NCBI GenBank assembly: GCA_040404065.1
Contig: JBBAJM010000001.1
DNA length: 64,000 nucleotides
Strand: one strand, 5' to 3'
From: Fontibacterium sp040404065
Lineage (GTDB): Bacteria; Pseudomonadota; Alphaproteobacteria; Pelagibacterales; Pelagibacteraceae
Under the pieces are notes generated by a model that ran no database searches, had not been told where the DNA came from, and saw nothing but the letters and a program-made list of their open reading frames with translations. A program made the position numbers and the translations under genes. Position 1 is the first letter of the stretch, and every line of letters starts with the position of its first letter. Shown here in pieces: positions 9,212 to 17,855 of the stretch.

Positions 9212-9824
9212 ATCTAAAGAATCTTTTTATCTTACTGAATGCTTTATAACGATGACTTATCTTGTCTTTTAAATCAGCACTTATTTCGCCAAAAGTCTTT
9301 TTATAACCATTTGCAATAAATATTGGATCGTAACCAAACCCTTTATTTCCTTTTGGCTGAAGCGAAATTTTACCATTCACTGTGCCACTAAAAGTTTTAC
9401 ATTTTCCATCAGGCCAAGCAATTGCAAGTGAGCAATAAAATCTAGCTTTATTAGTTTTGTTTAATTTCTTTTTCTTTTTTAATTCTAAAAAAACCTTTTT
9501 AATTGCCGTGTCAAAGTTCTTACTCTTTCCAGCCCATCTTGCTGAATAAATTCCAGGTCTTCCTTTTAGTGCTAATACTTCCAAGCCAGAGTCATCGGAT
9601 AAAGATATTAACTTACTTCTTTCGGCGCAATATCTTGCTTTAATAATCGCATTAGCTTCAAAGGTTTTTCCGCTCTCAACGGGCTCTGCTAATTTAAAAT
9701 CTTCAGGGCTATAGAAATTAATTTTATCAGGTAGTAATTTTTTTATTTCCAATAACTTTCCCTTATTATTGGTTGCAACTAATAAAGATTTAACTTTTTT
9801 TAAATCCTTTAACCTATTTTTCAA
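9201..9824 (-). CDS. rdgB: XTP/dITP diphosphatase (Ham1/RdgB), TTG start
   Basis: 207 residues. Hydrolyses non-canonical purine triphosphates (XTP, dITP, ITP) so that they are not incorporated into nucleic acids. Motifs are LLVATNNKGKLLEI, LSDDSGLEV with catalytic aspartates, SARWAG and KGFGYDPIF. The only start that keeps the conserved N-terminus is TTG at 9822-9824, which lies inside the last codons of rph and overlaps it by 11 bp. This suggests translational coupling (inference). Confidence 0.95.
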   Translation of the reverse strand: MKNRLKDLKKVKSLLVATNNKGKLLEIKKLLPDKINFYSPEDFKLAEPVESGKTFEANAIIKARYCAERSKLISLSDDSGLEVLALKGRPGIYSARWAGKSKNFDTAIKKVFLELKKKKKLNKTNKARFYCSLAIAWPDGKCKTFSGTVNGKISLQPKGNKGFGYDPIFIANGYKKTFGEISADLKDKISHRYKAFSKIKRFFRYGK

Positions 9825-10530
9825 AGCAAGACTTTTGAAGTTGTATTATTTTTTTTATAGCCTCTTTTGAAGCTTTTAACATTTCATTTAAATCTTGATC
9901 TGAAAATGTTTTTTTTTCACCTGTTGCTTGGATTTCAACTAACTGCATATTTTCAGTTATGACAAAATTTGCATCAATTTCTGCATTGCTATCTTCTGAG
10001 TAATCTAAATCTAGTAAAATTTTACCATTCAAGATTCCACAGCTCACTGCGCCAATATATTGTTGTATGGGATTTGTTTTAATTTCTTTTTGTCTAAGCA
10101 AATGATCAATGCAAGATTTTAAAGCCACAAATCCTCCAGTGATAGCAGCTGTTCTTGTTCCTCCATCTGCTGTTAATACGTCACAATCAATTGTAATTAA
10201 TTTTTCATTCAAAAGTCCAAGATCAACAACAGATCTTAATGATCTTCCGATTAATCTTTGAATCTCAGATGTTCTTCCTCCAATTTTTCCAACTGCTGCT
10301 TCCCTTCTCATTCTCTCGTGCGTTGACCTTGGCAACATTCCATATTCAGCTGTGACCCACCCTTTTTGTGAACCCATTAGCCATCTTGGAACTTTTGTAT
10401 CAACGGAAGCTGTACAAACAACTTGTGTGTCTCCGAATCTAACTAAACAAGAGCCTTCTGAATTTTTAATAAAATTTGGTATAATCTCAATTTTTCTTAA
10501 ACTAAGATTGTCTCTGTTATCTTTTCTCAT
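9814..10530 (-). CDS. rph: Ribonuclease PH
   Basis: 3'-5' phosphorolytic exoribonuclease that trims the 3' ends of tRNA precursors. The longest frame begins at 10707, but the RNase PH family starts with MRKDNR-type sequence, found at the ATG at 10528-10530. That gives 238 residues, the standard family size. The upstream extension is hydrophobic nonsense overlapping grpE, so I use the internal start. Motifs include CTASVDTKVPRW, GWVTAEYGMLPRST and DCDVLTADGGTRTAAITGG. It is divergent from grpE with 78 bp between them. Alphaproteobacteria usually carry hrcA there, but none is present. Confidence 0.95.
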   Translation of the reverse strand: MRKDNRDNLSLRKIEIIPNFIKNSEGSCLVRFGDTQVVCTASVDTKVPRWLMGSQKGWVTAEYGMLPRSTHERMRREAAVGKIGGRTSEIQRLIGRSLRSVVDLGLLNEKLITIDCDVLTADGGTRTAAITGGFVALKSCIDHLLRQKEIKTNPIQQYIGAVSCGILNGKILLDLDYSEDSNAEIDANFVITENMQLVEIQATGEKKTFSDQDLNEMLKASKEAIKKIIQLQKSCFEK

Positions 10531-10608
10531 AATAAAGCTAGAAATATGAAATATAGTACCTATATATGTCAAAAAAATTATAAAGTATTGTTTTAAATAT
10601 ATAGATCT

Positions 10609-11160
10609 ATGAATAATAACAACGAAACTGCTCCTAACGATAATCAAGAAGAAAAGATTAATAATACGGAGGTAGAAACTGTTGCAGAAAATAATGTTGA
10701 AAAACAAATAGAAGAATTAAATGATAAATTACTTCGTTCTTTAGCTGAAAACCAAAATCTTCGAAAAATACATGAAAAAGAAAAAGAAGATTTAATAAAA
10801 TATAGCTCATCTTCTTTTGCAAGAGAAATTCTAAATCTTGCTGATAATTTAGAAAGAGCCTTCGGCTTATTTAAAGACAGTCCTAAATTTAAATCAGAAG
10901 AATTTAAAGATATTATACTTGGTATAGAACTGATCGAAAAAGAATTAATTAATAGTTTCGATAAAAATGGAATTAAATCATTCGAATCCGTTGGTAAAAA
11001 ATTTGATCCTAATTTTCATCAAGCTTTGAATGAAGTTGAAAGCGAAGAGGAAACTGGAACAGTTATAAATGAGATACAAAAAGGTTACATGTTAAATGAT
11101 AGACTATTAAGACCTGCATTAGTGTCTATTTCTAAAAAAAAAAGCGATCTCAATAAATAA
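10609..11160 (+). CDS. grpE: GrpE nucleotide exchange factor
   Basis: 183-residue cochaperone that releases ADP from DnaK. An acidic N-terminal stretch leads into a long coiled coil (about residues 30-80), then the conserved beta-wing region containing FDPNFHQALNEVES and GYMLNDRLLRPALV. The ATG lies in TATATAGATCTATG with no obvious Shine-Dalgarno sequence. It is separated from dnaK by 117 bp, so dnaK may have its own promoter. Confidence 0.95.
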   Translation: MNNNNETAPNDNQEEKINNTEVETVAENNVEKQIEELNDKLLRSLAENQNLRKIHEKEKEDLIKYSSSSFAREILNLADNLERAFGLFKDSPKFKSEEFKDIILGIELIEKELINSFDKNGIKSFESVGKKFDPNFHQALNEVESEEETGTVINEIQKGYMLNDRLLRPALVSISKKKSDLNK

Positions 11161-11277
11161 GCTCTTAAAACCAAGCAAATTAGGCCTTTTTTGGCGAAAA
11201 AAATTTAGACCCAAAGGTTGTAATATTAAAATTAAGCACCACATACCTCTAACTAATTAATTAAAAAATAAAATTTT

Positions 11278-13191
11278 ATGTCAAAAATAATTGGAATAGA
11301 TTTAGGAACTACAAATTCATGCGTTGCTATTATGGATGGTGCGCAGCCGAAAGTATTAGAAAATTCTGAAGGAGTAAGAACTACTCCATCTATTGTAGCC
11401 TTTACTGAATCTGGTGAAAAATTAGTGGGTCTTCCGGCAAAAAGACAAGCTGTAACAAATCCAGAAAATACTTTCTTCTCCGTAAAAAGATTAATTGGAA
11501 AAAGTTTTGAAGATTCAAATTTAAAAAAAGACATACAGGGACTTCCTTACAAAGTAATAAAATCTGACAACGGTACAGATGCATGGGTTCAATCTCGTGA
11601 TAAAAAATATTCTCCAAGTCAAATTTCTGCTTTCATTTTAATGAAAATGAAAGAGTCTGCTGAGAAATATCTTGGTAGCGAAGTTAAACAGGCAGTTATA
11701 ACTGTACCTGCATATTTTAATGATGCACAGAGACAAGCAACTAAAGATGCTGGAAAAATTGCTGGTCTTGAAGTTTTAAGAATTATTAACGAACCAACTG
11801 CTGCAGCACTTGCTTATGGCCTTGATAAGAAAAAAGCTAAAACAATAGCTGTGTACGATTTGGGCGGAGGTACTTTTGATATTTCAGTTCTTGAATTAGG
11901 TGATGGAGTATTTGAAGTTAAATCTACAAACGGAAACACATCTTTAGGTGGGGATGATTTTGATGCAATATTAGCGGATTATATTATTGAAGAATTTAAA
12001 AAAGAAAACGGTATAGATTTAAAATCTGATAAACTTGCGCTACAAAGAATAAGAGAAGCCGCTGAAAAAGCAAAAATAGAACTATCTTCTTCAACTCAAA
12101 CTGAAGTAAATTTACCTTTCATTACAGCTGATAAAACAGGTCCAAAACACGTTAATATGAAATTAACAAGAGCAAAACTTGAAGCTCTTACTGCAAAACT
12201 AATTGAAAAAACAATTGAGCCTTGCAAAATTGCTCTAAAAGATTCTGGTTTCACCGCATCTGAAATTCATGAAGTTATTCTTGTGGGTGGAATGACAAGA
12301 ATGCCAAAAGTTGTTGAGGCAGTTAAAAACTTCTTTGGAAAAGAACCAAATCAAAGCGTTAACCCTGATGAAGTAGTAGCTTTAGGTGCTGCTGTTCAGG
12401 CGGGTGTGTTACAAGGGGATGTTAAGGACGTTCTTCTTTTAGATGTAACTCCATTGTCACTTGGTATTGAAACTTTAGGCGGAATATTCACAAGATTAAT
12501 TGAAAAAAACACAACAATTCCAACTAAAAAAAGCCAAGTATTCTCAACTGCAGAGAATAACCAACCTGCTGTTACTATAAGAGTTTTTCAAGGTGAAAGG
12601 GAAATGGCAAATGACAACAAGTTACTAGGTAATTTTGAGCTTACAGGAATAGCTCCTGCTCCTAGAGGAGTTCCTCAAATTGAAGTAGCTTTTGATATTG
12701 ACGCAAACGGTATTGTTAACGTTTCTGCAAAAGACAAAGGGACAGGCAAAGAGCAAAAGATACAAATTCAAGCTTCTGGTGGATTAACAGATGAAGAAAT
12801 ACAAAAAATGGTTAAGGAAGCAGAAGCTAACAAAGAAGCAGATAAGAAAAAAAGAGAAGAAGTAGATGCAAAAAATCATGCTGACTCTTTAATCGCTTCA
12901 ACCGAGCAAAGCTTAAAAGAGCACGGAAGTAAAATTTCTGAAACTGATAAGAAAGCAATTGAAAAAGATATGGAAGATTTGAAAGAAGCTATTAAGTCTG
13001 ACAAAACTGAAGATATTAAAACAAAAACACAACAGTTAATGACATCTTCGATGAAATTAGGTGAGGCTATTTACAAAGCTCAACAAGAAACAGCCGGAGC
13101 TCCAAAATCAGATGCTAAACCTGATGACAAAAAAGATGTGGTTGATGCTGAATTTGAAGAAGTGAAAGACGATAACAAAAAAGGCAATTAA
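11278..13191 (+). CDS. dnaK: Hsp70 chaperone DnaK
   Basis: 637-residue ATP-dependent chaperone. The nucleotide-binding domain carries GIDLGTTNSCVAIMDG at the N-terminus, YDLGGGTFDIS near residue 197, and VILVGGMTRMPKV. The substrate-binding domain begins after the DVTPLSLGIETLGG stretch. The protein ends in an acidic DAEFEEV-type tail typical of bacterial DnaK. It stands between grpE and dnaJ. No CIRCE operator or clear sigma-32 promoter was found upstream of it or of grpE. Confidence 0.98.
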   Translation: MSKIIGIDLGTTNSCVAIMDGAQPKVLENSEGVRTTPSIVAFTESGEKLVGLPAKRQAVTNPENTFFSVKRLIGKSFEDSNLKKDIQGLPYKVIKSDNGTDAWVQSRDKKYSPSQISAFILMKMKESAEKYLGSEVKQAVITVPAYFNDAQRQATKDAGKIAGLEVLRIINEPTAAALAYGLDKKKAKTIAVYDLGGGTFDISVLELGDGVFEVKSTNGNTSLGGDDFDAILADYIIEEFKKENGIDLKSDKLALQRIREAAEKAKIELSSSTQTEVNLPFITADKTGPKHVNMKLTRAKLEALTAKLIEKTIEPCKIALKDSGFTASEIHEVILVGGMTRMPKVVEAVKNFFGKEPNQSVNPDEVVALGAAVQAGVLQGDVKDVLLLDVTPLSLGIETLGGIFTRLIEKNTTIPTKKSQVFSTAENNQPAVTIRVFQGEREMANDNKLLGNFELTGIAPAPRGVPQIEVAFDIDANGIVNVSAKDKGTGKEQKIQIQASGGLTDEEIQKMVKEAEANKEADKKKREEVDAKNHADSLIASTEQSLKEHGSKISETDKKAIEKDMEDLKEAIKSDKTEDIKTKTQQLMTSSMKLGEAIYKAQQETAGAPKSDAKPDDKKDVVDAEFEEVKDDNKKGN

Positions 13192-13226
13192 TCAGATTAA
13201 TTTGGTTGCTAGACAGATAAGTCATT

Positions 13227-14375
13227 ATGTCCAAAAAAGACTATTATGATATTCTTGGTGTAACCAAAAGTTCAAGTCCCGAAGAAATAAAAAAAGCTTA
13301 CAGAAAACTTGCAATGAAATATCACCCTGATCGAAATCAGGGAGACAAAACTGCTGAAGCAAAATTTAAAGAAGCTTCAGAAGCCTATCAAGTATTATCC
13401 GATCCAAAGAAAAAATCATCATACGATCAATTCGGTCATTCTGCTTTTGAAGGCGGACAAGGTGGTCCTGCTGGCGGATTCGATTTTGGTGGATTTGAAT
13501 CAGGTGCTTTCTCCGACATATTCGATGATTTTTTTGGAGACTTTATGGGGTCAGGAAGAGGTGGTGGTAGGTCTAAAAAATCAAGATCTAACCGTGGTTC
13601 CGATTTAAAAATCAATTTAGAAATTAGCCTTGAAGAAGCTTATCTTGGAAAAAAACAAACTATAAATTTATCTTCAAATGAAAAATGTGGAAAATGTTCA
13701 GGTAGTGGTGCAGAACCAGGTTCAAAACCAAAAACATGCTCTACTTGTGAGGGGCATGGAAAAGTAAGAACGAGACAAGGCTTCTTTACATTGCAGCAAA
13801 CTTGCCCAGATTGCGGAGGTGAGGGTGAGATGCTTTCAAATCCTTGTAAAGATTGCAAAGGATCGGGAGCGGTAAAAACTAAAAAAAATCTTTCAATTCA
13901 GATTCCAAAAGGAGTTGATGATGGAACACAAATAAGATTATCCGGAAAAGGAGATGGTGGATATAGAGGGGGATCCAATGGAGATCTTTATGTATTTATT
14001 ACAGTGCAAAAACATAAAATTTTTCAAAGATCTGAAGAAAATTTATATTTTAAACTACCTATATCCATGGTTGATGCTGCGCTTGGCGCGGAAATAGAGG
14101 TTCCAACTATTGATGGGGGTAAATCAAAAGTTAAAATCCCCGCTGGAACACAATCTGGAAAACAATTTAGACTTAAAGAAAAAGGTATGCCTATTCTAAG
14201 AGAAAGCAATTATGGAGATCTATATCTAGAAACAAATGTCATAATTCCAGAGTCTTTATCCAAAGAACAAAAAGAATTACTTGAAAAATTCAAATCTTTA
14301 GAAGACTCAAATAGTAATTCCGAAATAAAAAGCTTTATAAATAAAGCTAAAAAATTCTGGGAAAACATAAATTAA
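13227..14375 (+). CDS. dnaJ: Hsp40 co-chaperone DnaJ
   Basis: 382 residues with the full DnaJ layout: a J-domain with HPD (YHPDRN near residue 33), a Gly/Phe-rich linker (about residues 75-115), and four zinc-finger repeats of the CxxCxGxG class (CGKCSGSG, CSTCEGHG, CPDCGGEG, CKDCKGSG). The C-terminal substrate-binding beta domains follow. It stimulates DnaK ATPase activity and hands over clients. It starts 35 bp after dnaK, so co-transcription is likely. Confidence 0.98.
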   Translation: MSKKDYYDILGVTKSSSPEEIKKAYRKLAMKYHPDRNQGDKTAEAKFKEASEAYQVLSDPKKKSSYDQFGHSAFEGGQGGPAGGFDFGGFESGAFSDIFDDFFGDFMGSGRGGGRSKKSRSNRGSDLKINLEISLEEAYLGKKQTINLSSNEKCGKCSGSGAEPGSKPKTCSTCEGHGKVRTRQGFFTLQQTCPDCGGEGEMLSNPCKDCKGSGAVKTKKNLSIQIPKGVDDGTQIRLSGKGDGGYRGGSNGDLYVFITVQKHKIFQRSEENLYFKLPISMVDAALGAEIEVPTIDGGKSKVKIPAGTQSGKQFRLKEKGMPILRESNYGDLYLETNVIIPESLSKEQKELLEKFKSLEDSNSNSEIKSFINKAKKFWENIN

Positions 14376-14408
14376 TTATATAGTTTCATCTTATAATTAA
14401 AATTATAG

Positions 14409-16388
14409 ATGAACGAAATCTTAAATAAAGGACTGACGCTTCATAAGGCGGGAAAACTAGAAGATGCAAAATTAATTTATGAAAAACTTTTAATAAAAGA
14501 TCAAAATAACTTTGAATTAATAAACTTACTTGGAGTAATATCTTTACAACAAAAAAATTTTAATGATGCAATTACGAAATTTAATAAGGCAATTAGTATA
14601 AACTCAAAGCATCACGCTCTTTATAATAATTTAGGTGTCGCTTACAAAGAAATAGAGCAGTATGATAATGCAATTAAAAATTTCAACAAAGCAATTGAAC
14701 TAAACCCTAATTATGCAGAAGCATATAATAATCTTGGAATAATTTTTAAAAAAAAATATCAATACAAAGAGGCTTATAATAATTATGAAAAAGCAATTGA
14801 ACTAAACCCTAATTATGCAGAAGCATATAATAATTTGGGATTGTTATATGGAAATATTAAAAATTATAAAGAATCAATTATAAATTTTAGCAAAGCAATT
14901 GAATTAAAAAATAATTACATAGATGCCTACAAGAACAGAGCAGATGTATATTCTTTAGATAAAAAACATACCCTTGCTATTAAAGATTATAATAAATTAA
15001 AAATATTAGATCCCGAGAAAGAAAATATATACGAAAGCCTTATTTTTTTTAACAAAACTCAAATTTGTGATTGGAAAGACTATAAAAAGATCCTTCGTAA
15101 AATTGAAAATTACTTAATAAATAATCAAACTATAATTGATTATATAAATCCTTGGAAATTATTATCTTGGACAGATTCTCTGGAAATTATCAAAAATAAC
15201 GCGAATAATTACAACAACAAAGAGTACAACACTGAAGATAAAGATAAAAAAATCTTTAATCTTTCTAAAAAAAAAAAAATTCGTATAGCATACTACTCTC
15301 CTGATTTCAGAAGACATGCTGTATCCCATTTAATTGCCAATGTATTTGAGTGTCATGATAAAAATACTTTTGAAACTATAGGTTTTCATTTTTGCAAATA
15401 TAGTGATGACGACATGACTCGAAGAATATCGAAAACTTTTGATAAATTTTTTAATGTAAAAAACATTTCAGATGAAGATTTAATTTCCCAATCAAAAAAT
15501 CTTGAAATTGACATAGCTATTGATTTATCAGGACATACTGCTGATAATAGAGTAAATATTTTTTCAAAAAAAATCGCTCCAATTCAAATAAATTTTTTAG
15601 GTTATCCAGGAACTGTGGGTTCTTACATGGATTATATTATTGCTGATAAAAATATAATAGATGATAAAAATAAAAAATTTTATTTTGAAAAAATAATTTA
15701 TATGCCAGATTCTTTTCAGCCTTATGACTCTAAAAGAAGCACCGTACATAACAATTATGATCGTAAAAAATTTAATTTACCTGAATCAGGCTTTGTATAT
15801 TGCTGTTTTAATAGTATTTATAAAGTCAATCCTACCATTTTTAATTCTTGGATGAGAATTCTAAAAAAAACAAAAAATACATATCTTTGTCTCCTTGAAA
15901 GCAATAATTCTTGCAAAGAGAACTTAATAGGCGAGGCTTTAAAAAGAGGGGTTGATGCTAATAGAATATTGTTCTCACCATTTGTAGATTATGAGGATAT
16001 TTTTCAAAGATTTAAATTTTGTGATCTTTTTTTAGACACTTTTCCTTATGCTGCTCATACAACTGCAAGTGAAGCCTTATCATCTGGACTTGCGTTGCTA
16101 ACAATGACAGGCCAATCTTTTCAAAGCAGAGTTTCTGCTAGTCTTTTAAAAAATTTAAACATACCAGAGCTTATAACCTCGAATATTGAGGATTATGAAA
16201 ACTTTGCAATATACTTAGCTAATAATCCTGAAAAATTAAAAGAAATTAGACAAAAACTTATTTCCTCAATTAAAAGTTCGAATACCTTTAATACAAAAAT
16301 TTACACTAAAAATTTAGAAAAAGCTTACCAGCAAATTTACGAAAACTATTATAAAAATTTGGCGCCAGAAAATATTTATATTAACTAA
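14409..16388 (+). CDS. TPR-GT41 glycosyltransferase, SPINDLY/OGT family (copy 1)
   Basis: 659 residues. Residues 1 to about 210 are tetratricopeptide repeats of 34 residues (for example AIELNPNYAEAYNNLG, present twice). From about residue 285 there is a GT41 catalytic domain like that of O-GlcNAc transferase: IRIAYYSPDFRRHAVSHL, IDLSGHTADNR, NFLGYPGTVGSYMDYIIAD and YAAHTTASEAL. It probably transfers a sugar from a nucleotide sugar to protein Ser/Thr, but substrate and donor are unknown. There is no signal peptide, so it is cytoplasmic. It sits between dnaJ and dapB, which are usually adjacent or nearly so in this group, suggesting an insertion. A second family member is at 38262-40220. Confidence 0.85.
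   Translation: MNEILNKGLTLHKAGKLEDAKLIYEKLLIKDQNNFELINLLGVISLQQKNFNDAITKFNKAISINSKHHALYNNLGVAYKEIEQYDNAIKNFNKAIELNPNYAEAYNNLGIIFKKKYQYKEAYNNYEKAIELNPNYAEAYNNLGLLYGNIKNYKESIINFSKAIELKNNYIDAYKNRADVYSLDKKHTLAIKDYNKLKILDPEKENIYESLIFFNKTQICDWKDYKKILRKIENYLINNQTIIDYINPWKLLSWTDSLEIIKNNANNYNNKEYNTEDKDKKIFNLSKKKKIRIAYYSPDFRRHAVSHLIANVFECHDKNTFETIGFHFCKYSDDDMTRRISKTFDKFFNVKNISDEDLISQSKNLEIDIAIDLSGHTADNRVNIFSKKIAPIQINFLGYPGTVGSYMDYIIADKNIIDDKNKKFYFEKIIYMPDSFQPYDSKRSTVHNNYDRKKFNLPESGFVYCCFNSIYKVNPTIFNSWMRILKKTKNTYLCLLESNNSCKENLIGEALKRGVDANRILFSPFVDYEDIFQRFKFCDLFLDTFPYAAHTTASEALSSGLALLTMTGQSFQSRVSASLLKNLNIPELITSNIEDYENFAIYLANNPEKLKEIRQKLISSIKSSNTFNTKIYTKNLEKAYQQIYENYYKNLAPENIYIN
14688..14834 (+). repeat. 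45-bp perfect direct repeat inside TPR coding region
   Basis: Bases 14688-14732 and 14790-14834 are identical over 45 bp. The offset is 102 bp, exactly one 34-residue TPR unit, and both copies encode KAIELNPNYAEAYNN. The flanking TPR units have diverged. This indicates recent unit duplication or gene conversion, which could allow repeat number to vary between cells or strains. Confidence 0.9.
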
Positions 16389-16418
16389 TTATATAAAAAA
16401 TATAATAAATATAACAAA

Positions 16419-17192
16419 ATGAAGAAAATCAGAATTACTATTTGTGGTGGACTAGGAAGAATGGGGAAAATTCTTATTAAAGAAGTATTAAAAAATAAAA
16501 ATTTAATATTACATAGTGTTACAGATATAAAAGAAAAAAAGATTTTTAATAATATTAAAACTCAAAAAAATAATTTAGAAGCCTTTAAAAAAACCGATGT
16601 TATTATAGATTTTTCAAGGCCTAAATCGTCTCTACAAATTCTTAAATACGCGACTCATTTAAAGAAAAGAATAGTTATAGGAACAACTGGATTTACAGAA
16701 AAACAAAATAGTTTAATAAAAAAATTTTCTAAAAAAATTGCTATATTTAAATCTGGAAATATGAGTTTAGGAATAAATCTTATTGAATATATAGCCACAA
16801 TTTTATCAAACAAAATTCAAAATAATTATCAAATTGCAATTGGAGATAACCATCATAAAAAAAAAATTGACTATCCATCTGGTACAGCACTAATGTTGGC
16901 AAATGCGGTTGCTAAAGGTAAAAATAAAAAATTAGCATCTATAACAGGAAAATCCTTTTTAAATAAAAAAGGAAATTTTAATAAAAATAAAATCAATTTT
17001 TTTATTACAAGAAAAGGAGACACGATCGGCAAACATAATATTTTTTTTTCTAATAAAACAGAAAGTATAGAATTAAAGCATACTGCCTATTCTCGAGAAT
17101 TATTTGCAGATGGAGCCTTAAATGCCGCAATTTGGATAAGTAAAAAAAATAAGGGATTATTCAATATGCAGGACATGTTTAGACTAAAATAG
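16419..17192 (+). CDS. dapB: 4-hydroxy-tetrahydrodipicolinate reductase
   Basis: 257 residues. Reduces hydroxy-tetrahydrodipicolinate with NAD(P)H in the lysine and diaminopimelate pathway. The N-terminal nucleotide-binding loop is CGGLGRMGKIL. The catalytic/substrate loop reads GDNHHKKKIDYPSGTAL near residues 140-156, with the paired histidines and Lys-x-Asp-x-Pro-Ser-Gly-Thr of the family. It lies 30 bp after the GT41 gene and 24 bp before nth, so it is probably part of a dnaJ-to-PfkB transcription unit. Confidence 0.95.
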   Translation: MKKIRITICGGLGRMGKILIKEVLKNKNLILHSVTDIKEKKIFNNIKTQKNNLEAFKKTDVIIDFSRPKSSLQILKYATHLKKRIVIGTTGFTEKQNSLIKKFSKKIAIFKSGNMSLGINLIEYIATILSNKIQNNYQIAIGDNHHKKKIDYPSGTALMLANAVAKGKNKKLASITGKSFLNKKGNFNKNKINFFITRKGDTIGKHNIFFSNKTESIELKHTAYSRELFADGALNAAIWISKKNKGLFNMQDMFRLK

Positions 17193-17216
17193 ATAAATTA
17201 AATCCGCTAATTTTTA

Positions 17217-17855
17217 ATGTCACTTGATAAAAATAAAGCTTTAAAACTTATTAATTTATTAGATCAGTCAATCAAAAACCCTAAAACCTCCTTAAAATAT
17301 AGAAATCATTTTACTTTATTAACTTCAGTTGTTCTTTCAGCTCAGTGTACCGATGTAAATGTAAATAACGTGACGAAAGATATTTATAAAAAATATTATA
17401 AACCTGAACATTTCTTAAGACTTGGAGAATATAAAATAAGAAATTTAATTAAAAGTATAGGACTTTTTAATAATAAAGCTAAAAATTTATATAACTTATC
17501 TAAAATTTTAATTACTGAACATAAAAGTAAAGTACCAAATAATTTTGATGATTTAATCAAATTACCTGGAGTTGGAAGGAAAACTGCAAATGTTGTTTTA
17601 AATGCCGCATTTAATAAACCAACTATTGCCGTAGATACTCATGTTTTCAGAGTTAGCAATAGAACAGGACTTACAAATGAAAAGACTCCTGACAAAGTTG
17701 AAAAAAAACTTCTAACAATTCTTCCAAAAAATCATCTTTCTAAAGCACATCATCTAATTCTTTTACATGGAAGATATGTTTGCAAAGCTCGTAATCCTTC
17801 ATGTAAAACATGTGTTATTAATAAAATTTGTCTATATAAAAAAAAATATGAATAA
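17217..17855 (+). CDS. nth: Endonuclease III (DNA glycosylase/AP lyase)
   Basis: 212 residues. Removes oxidised pyrimidines and nicks abasic sites in base-excision repair. The helix-hairpin-helix is LPGVGRKTANVVL with the catalytic lysine, VDTHVFRVSNRTGL holds the catalytic aspartate, and the C-terminal [4Fe-4S] loop has the expected C-x6-C-x2-C-x5-C spacing (CKARNPSCKTCVINKIC). Its last 8 bases overlap the start of the PfkB kinase gene. Confidence 0.96.
   Translation: MSLDKNKALKLINLLDQSIKNPKTSLKYRNHFTLLTSVVLSAQCTDVNVNNVTKDIYKKYYKPEHFLRLGEYKIRNLIKSIGLFNNKAKNLYNLSKILITEHKSKVPNNFDDLIKLPGVGRKTANVVLNAAFNKPTIAVDTHVFRVSNRTGLTNEKTPDKVEKKLLTILPKNHLSKAHHLILLHGRYVCKARNPSCKTCVINKICLYKKKYE

Noticed and set aside
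10531..10707. N-terminal extension of RNase PH to an ATG at 10707
   Set aside because: The 59 extra residues are hydrophobic, not family-like, and overlap grpE on the other strand. The conserved N-terminus begins at 10530.
11161..11277. Hairpin GCC-T6-GGC between grpE and dnaK as a terminator
   Set aside because: Only a 3-bp stem, with A rather than T residues following it on the coding strand, so it is not a credible intrinsic terminator.
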